This document shows, one piece after another, positions 5,005 to 7,873 of a DNA stretch of 7,873 bases (its first letter is position 1; each line of letters starts with the position of its first letter). The DNA comes from an uncultured Oscillospiraceae bacterium (GTDB lineage Bacteria; Bacillota_A; Clostridia; Oscillospirales; Oscillospiraceae): assembly GCA_934667865.1 (NCBI GenBank), contig CAKUMR010000046.1, positions 1 to 7,873 on the forward strand. Reading direction: 5' to 3'. The translations under genes and the position numbers were made by a program. The notes below the pieces were generated by a model, which saw nothing but the letters and a program-made list of their open reading frames with translations, made no database searches and was not told the DNA's origin.

Positions 5005-7650
5005 TCAGACATTTTCTTCCTTCAGCGTTTCCACGGGATTGTCCCTGCGGAGCTTCCCGACGGCGTAGAGCATGGAGACAAACACCACAAGGAACACCGA
5101 CACCACGGCGACGAGAACGCTCATCCACGGCAGCCGGAAGCTGCTGCTGCTGATCTCCCCTGCGGCGCGCCAGATCAGATAGGCCACGCCCGCCGACAGC
5201 GGCAGACTGATCGCCAGCGCCCGCAGTCCGTAGAGCAGACATTCATAGCCCATCATGCGGTAGATGCCGCCCTGCGTCATGCCCACCGAGCGCAGCATTG
5301 CAAAGTCGCGGCGGCGCAGCGCCACATTGGTCGAGATGGTGTTGAACACATTTGCCACGCAGATCAGGGAAATCAGCGTGATGAAGCCGTAGGAGAACAC
5401 GCGGATAATCGTCAGAACGTTGCGCATATTGCGCTCCGTCTCGTGCGCGTCCAGAAGGTCGTCCTCGCGGAAGCCGGGATCCGCCTTTTGCAGAGCCGTA
5501 ATCATGGTTTCGTGCGCCTTTTCCATATTGGAGGCGGTCACATACACGCCAACGTAAGGATCCTCCTCCGGCAGGGCGGACATCGGCAGGTACAGCGCGA
5601 GGCCATAGGAGGCGGCGGTGTTGATTTTCGATTCTCCCATCGTCGCGCCGAAGCGGAACTTCTCGGTCACCGCCGGACGAACCATGCTCTCCGGCTCGGA
5701 GGATGCTTCGTGCGTTTGCCAGTAGATGTCCTGCAAATTCTGCACATATTCCGCCGTCCAGGAGCCGTCCTCCTGCGAGTAGGCGCCCGTCATTCTATAG
5801 CCGGGGATTCCGTCGGGCAAAAAAATCGCCAGCTCCTGCACCCCGCTGTCTAGGACGCTTCCGGCATAGGTGCGCCGGCTGTTTTCGGTTGGAGTATAAT
5901 AGACCTGCCGGATATAATTCTGCAAAACGGGGCTTCCGCTCTCCGGGGAGATTCCCGCCTCGGCGCAGACGGCGGCATAGGTCGTCTCATCCAGATAGGT
6001 CAGCATGACATAGAGCTCCGTCTCCACGCGGTTGCCGTACCGGTCGTCGCTGTATTGCAGATACTCCTCCGAGAAGGCATCCTTCATCGGAACGACCGTG
6101 CTGCTCTTCTCAACGCTGCACCACGCCTCGCGGATGCCTTCGCCGCCGCGCAGCGTCTCGGCAAGCGCCTGTGCATCCCGCAGGGGCATTTTTTCCATAA
6201 AATAGGCGTAGTCATAGCTGCTCACATCGACCGCATCCGCCGCCGAGTCCGTCAGGTACATCCCGTAGGTACTGGCGGAGACAAACAGCAGCACGCTCAT
6301 GGCAAGAGAGAGAATGGTCGCGCGGTACTTTTTCCGGCTGCGGTGGAAATACTTTTTCGAAAGCATCCCCGGCAGACCGAACAGCCGGTAGGCCAGCTTG
6401 CCGGAGGAAGGCCTGCGTCCCATTTTGATGTCGCGGCTCTGGCGGATGGCCTCGATGGCCGTCACGCGCATGGCGCGCCGCGCCGGGAGCATGGCGGAAA
6501 TACGCACGGTCAGAAAGCCCACTGCGGCCGCAACGGCAAGCGCAGGCAGAGAAACCGAAAAGCGCAGCGGAATCGTTTCGCCGAGCAGGCTCTCCATCCG
6601 GTCGCCCAGCAGCAGGAAAGTCACCCACATTCCCCCGCAGCCGGCGAGCAAGCCCAACGGAATGCCGATCAGGCTGACGGTCTGGGCCTCGTAAATTACC
6701 GTTTTGCGAAGCTGCTTTCTCGTCGCACCGACGGAGGACAGAAGGCCGAACTGCTTCGTCCGCTCGCTGACGGAGATGGAGAAGGCGCTGTAGATCAGGC
6801 TGACCGAGCCGACCATGATCATGGCGAACAGGATCGCGGCAAAGCGGTACATACTGCGGTCAAGGTTGCCGTAGCGCATATTACCCTTCATACGCAGGTA
6901 GCTCCAGTTGTATTCCGGTTCGCCTGCGCTGCGCGCCTGATATCTGGCGGCGTAGGCGTCCAGCGCCTCCGTCTTGGCCGATTTGGTCTGCACGAAAACG
7001 TCATACAGTCCCGTGGAGACGCCCTCGCCCACGGTCAGGGCGGTGTAGCCCGGCCCGATAAAGGACTCAAAGCCCGGCCGCCGGTAGGTGCCGACAACGG
7101 TATAGCTGCGCGTCTGCCGCGGGGCAAACACCTCGCCTTCCTGATATGCCGTGTCCTGGCCGACCATTCTGCCGTCCTGCATCCGGTCGCCCAGCGCGAG
7201 CGTCAGCTCCTCGCCCACACGCGCAAGCGTCGGCAGGTGGTCGGGCAGCAGGATCTCCTGTGCCGTTTCCGGCATCCGGCCGCTCGTCAGATGCACCGGC
7301 AAGAGCTCGGAAAAATTCCCGCTCACGGACAGCAGATAGACATAGCGGTCATTGCGCAGCTCCGCATTTTCCGGCCTTGCATAGCCGAGATACTCTCCGC
7401 TTGCAAGCTGCTTCGTGTCGGAATCGACGCGCATCTCGGTCAGCGCCTCGGCCTGCACGGAGGAAAAGGCAAGGCAGTAGCTGCCGTTTTCATAGGCGTC
7501 GACCCGCGCCATATGTCCGTAGAGCGTGGAGATGGCAGTCGTGACGGCCGTGAACATCGCAACCGACAGGATGACGCCGATGATGGTCACCAGCGTGCGG
7601 GTGCGGTTTTTCTTCATGGATTTCACGGCAACGGTACGGAAGATCTTCAT
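5005..7650 (-). CDS. FtsX/MacB-family ABC transporter permease
   Basis: The product has 881 residues with two FtsX-type halves. TM1 (about 18-42) is followed by an extracellular domain (45-265) and TM2-TM4 (about 268-295, 317-348, 365-390). TM5 (about 443-466) starts the second half, with another extracellular domain (467-745) and TM6-TM8 (about 748-772, 803-830, 843-866). The FtsX-type cytoplasmic coupling motif appears twice: ERTKQFGLLSSVGAT (296-310) and ALRRRDFAMLRSVGMT (777-792). The second half ends in DNPVETLKEE, typical of this family. Such permeases use ATP hydrolysis to drive periplasmic or extracellular work, such as export or removal of lipids, peptides or antibiotics, rather than classical transport. 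The substrate cannot be read here. ATG 7650 overlaps the ATPase stop as ATGA, and GAGGTGA (7664-7658) lies 7 nt upstream, so translation is coupled. Confidence 0.92.
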   Translation of the reverse strand: MKIFRTVAVKSMKKNRTRTLVTIIGVILSVAMFTAVTTAISTLYGHMARVDAYENGSYCLAFSSVQAEALTEMRVDSDTKQLASGEYLGYARPENAELRNDRYVYLLSVSGNFSELLPVHLTSGRMPETAQEILLPDHLPTLARVGEELTLALGDRMQDGRMVGQDTAYQEGEVFAPRQTRSYTVVGTYRRPGFESFIGPGYTALTVGEGVSTGLYDVFVQTKSAKTEALDAYAARYQARSAGEPEYNWSYLRMKGNMRYGNLDRSMYRFAAILFAMIMVGSVSLIYSAFSISVSERTKQFGLLSSVGATRKQLRKTVIYEAQTVSLIGIPLGLLAGCGGMWVTFLLLGDRMESLLGETIPLRFSVSLPALAVAAAVGFLTVRISAMLPARRAMRVTAIEAIRQSRDIKMGRRPSSGKLAYRLFGLPGMLSKKYFHRSRKKYRATILSLAMSVLLFVSASTYGMYLTDSAADAVDVSSYDYAYFMEKMPLRDAQALAETLRGGEGIREAWCSVEKSSTVVPMKDAFSEEYLQYSDDRYGNRVETELYVMLTYLDETTYAAVCAEAGISPESGSPVLQNYIRQVYYTPTENSRRTYAGSVLDSGVQELAIFLPDGIPGYRMTGAYSQEDGSWTAEYVQNLQDIYWQTHEASSEPESMVRPAVTEKFRFGATMGESKINTAASYGLALYLPMSALPEEDPYVGVYVTASNMEKAHETMITALQKADPGFREDDLLDAHETERNMRNVLTIIRVFSYGFITLISLICVANVFNTISTNVALRRRDFAMLRSVGMTQGGIYRMMGYECLLYGLRALAISLPLSAGVAYLIWRAAGEISSSSFRLPWMSVLVAVVSVFLVVFVSMLYAVGKLRRDNPVETLKEENV

Positions 7651-7873
7651 TTCCGGATCACCTCATCGCGCGTGATGCGGCCGTCCTCGATGGCAATGAT
7701 GCGGTCGGCCTGCAAGGCAATGGATTCGTCGTGCGTGATGACGATCAGCGTCTGCCCGTAGCGGCGGTTGGAGAGCTTGAGCAGCTCCACAATCTCCTGA
7801 GAATTTTTGCTGTCGAGGTTGCCGGTCGGCTCGTCCGCCAGCACCACGGATGGCGCGTTCATCAGCGCCCGGC
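7647..7873 (-). CDS. ABC transporter ATP-binding protein, C-terminal part (MacB/LolD-like)
   Basis: This is the 3' end of a gene that runs off the right edge of the window; about 75 codons are visible. The visible part begins in an ARAL helix and contains the Walker B motif VVLADEP (Asp and the catalytic Glu at 7835-7830). The D-loop GNLDS and the switch histidine of ITHD (7731-7733) follow, then the strand ADRIIAIEDGRI. Walker A and the LSGGQ signature would lie outside the window. DEPTGNLD is characteristic of the LolD/MacB/FtsE-type ATPases that pair with FtsX permeases, which fits the next gene, overlapping by 4 bp. It should energise the permease as a dimer at the inner face of the membrane. 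Confidence 0.93.
   Translation of the reverse strand, partial: RALMNAPSVVLADEPTGNLDSKNSQEIVELLKLSNRRYGQTLIVITHDESIALQADRIIAIEDGRITRDEVIRK

Noticed and set aside
6055..7761. 568-codon open frame on the plus strand
   Set aside because: It is antisense to the permease, rich in His, Arg, Gln and Gly with no recognisable domain, a usual shadow frame in GC-rich DNA.

Overview
The window looks like a chromosomal segment from a GC-rich member of the Bacillota, most likely a gut clostridium of the Oscillospiraceae type. This is inferred from strong AGGAGG-type Shine-Dalgarno sites, a sortase-type Gram-positive wall anchor (PKTGD), Cys-rich 'PATCTEDGY' surface repeats, and an FtsX-type ABC system. I cannot name genus or species from the sequence alone.

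Layout: (1) Positions 1-430 are non-coding and repeat-rich. They hold two near-identical 144-bp tandem units, each with two small hairpins, followed by a larger branched hairpin element. (2) Positions 431-2693 hold a two-gene plus-strand operon: a membrane-anchored DUF3810-type protein with a zincin-like HExxH motif, then, after 4 bp, an MFS transporter. (3) Positions 2644-2854 hold four consecutive hairpins in and after the end of the MFS gene, including an intrinsic terminator. They lie between convergent genes. (4) Positions 2873-4849 (minus) encode a 658-residue secreted, wall-anchored protein: signal peptide, GLUG-like beta-helix repeats, Cys-rich repeats and a sortase signal, with its own promoter. 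(5) Positions 4962-7873 (minus) hold the end of an ABC operon: the C-terminal part of a MacB/LolD-like ATPase, overlapping by ATGA a complete 881-residue FtsX-family permease, closed by a strong intrinsic terminator.

The ABC ATPase and permease almost certainly form one complex. The DUF3810 protein and the MFS carrier are co-transcribed, but a shared function cannot be deduced. The surface protein is its own transcription unit.

The most interesting signal is a family of REP-like hairpins. Every copy has GTAG directly at the 5' base of a perfect stem. Stem sequences differ between copies but stay self-complementary. Five copies lie in the upstream repeat region and one sits inside the 3' end of the MFS coding sequence. 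A second signal is the base composition of the surface-protein gene: its ends are GC-rich and its beta-helix centre is markedly AT-richer, suggesting cassette exchange. No tRNA, rRNA, CRISPR array, complete insertion sequence or transposase gene was seen.
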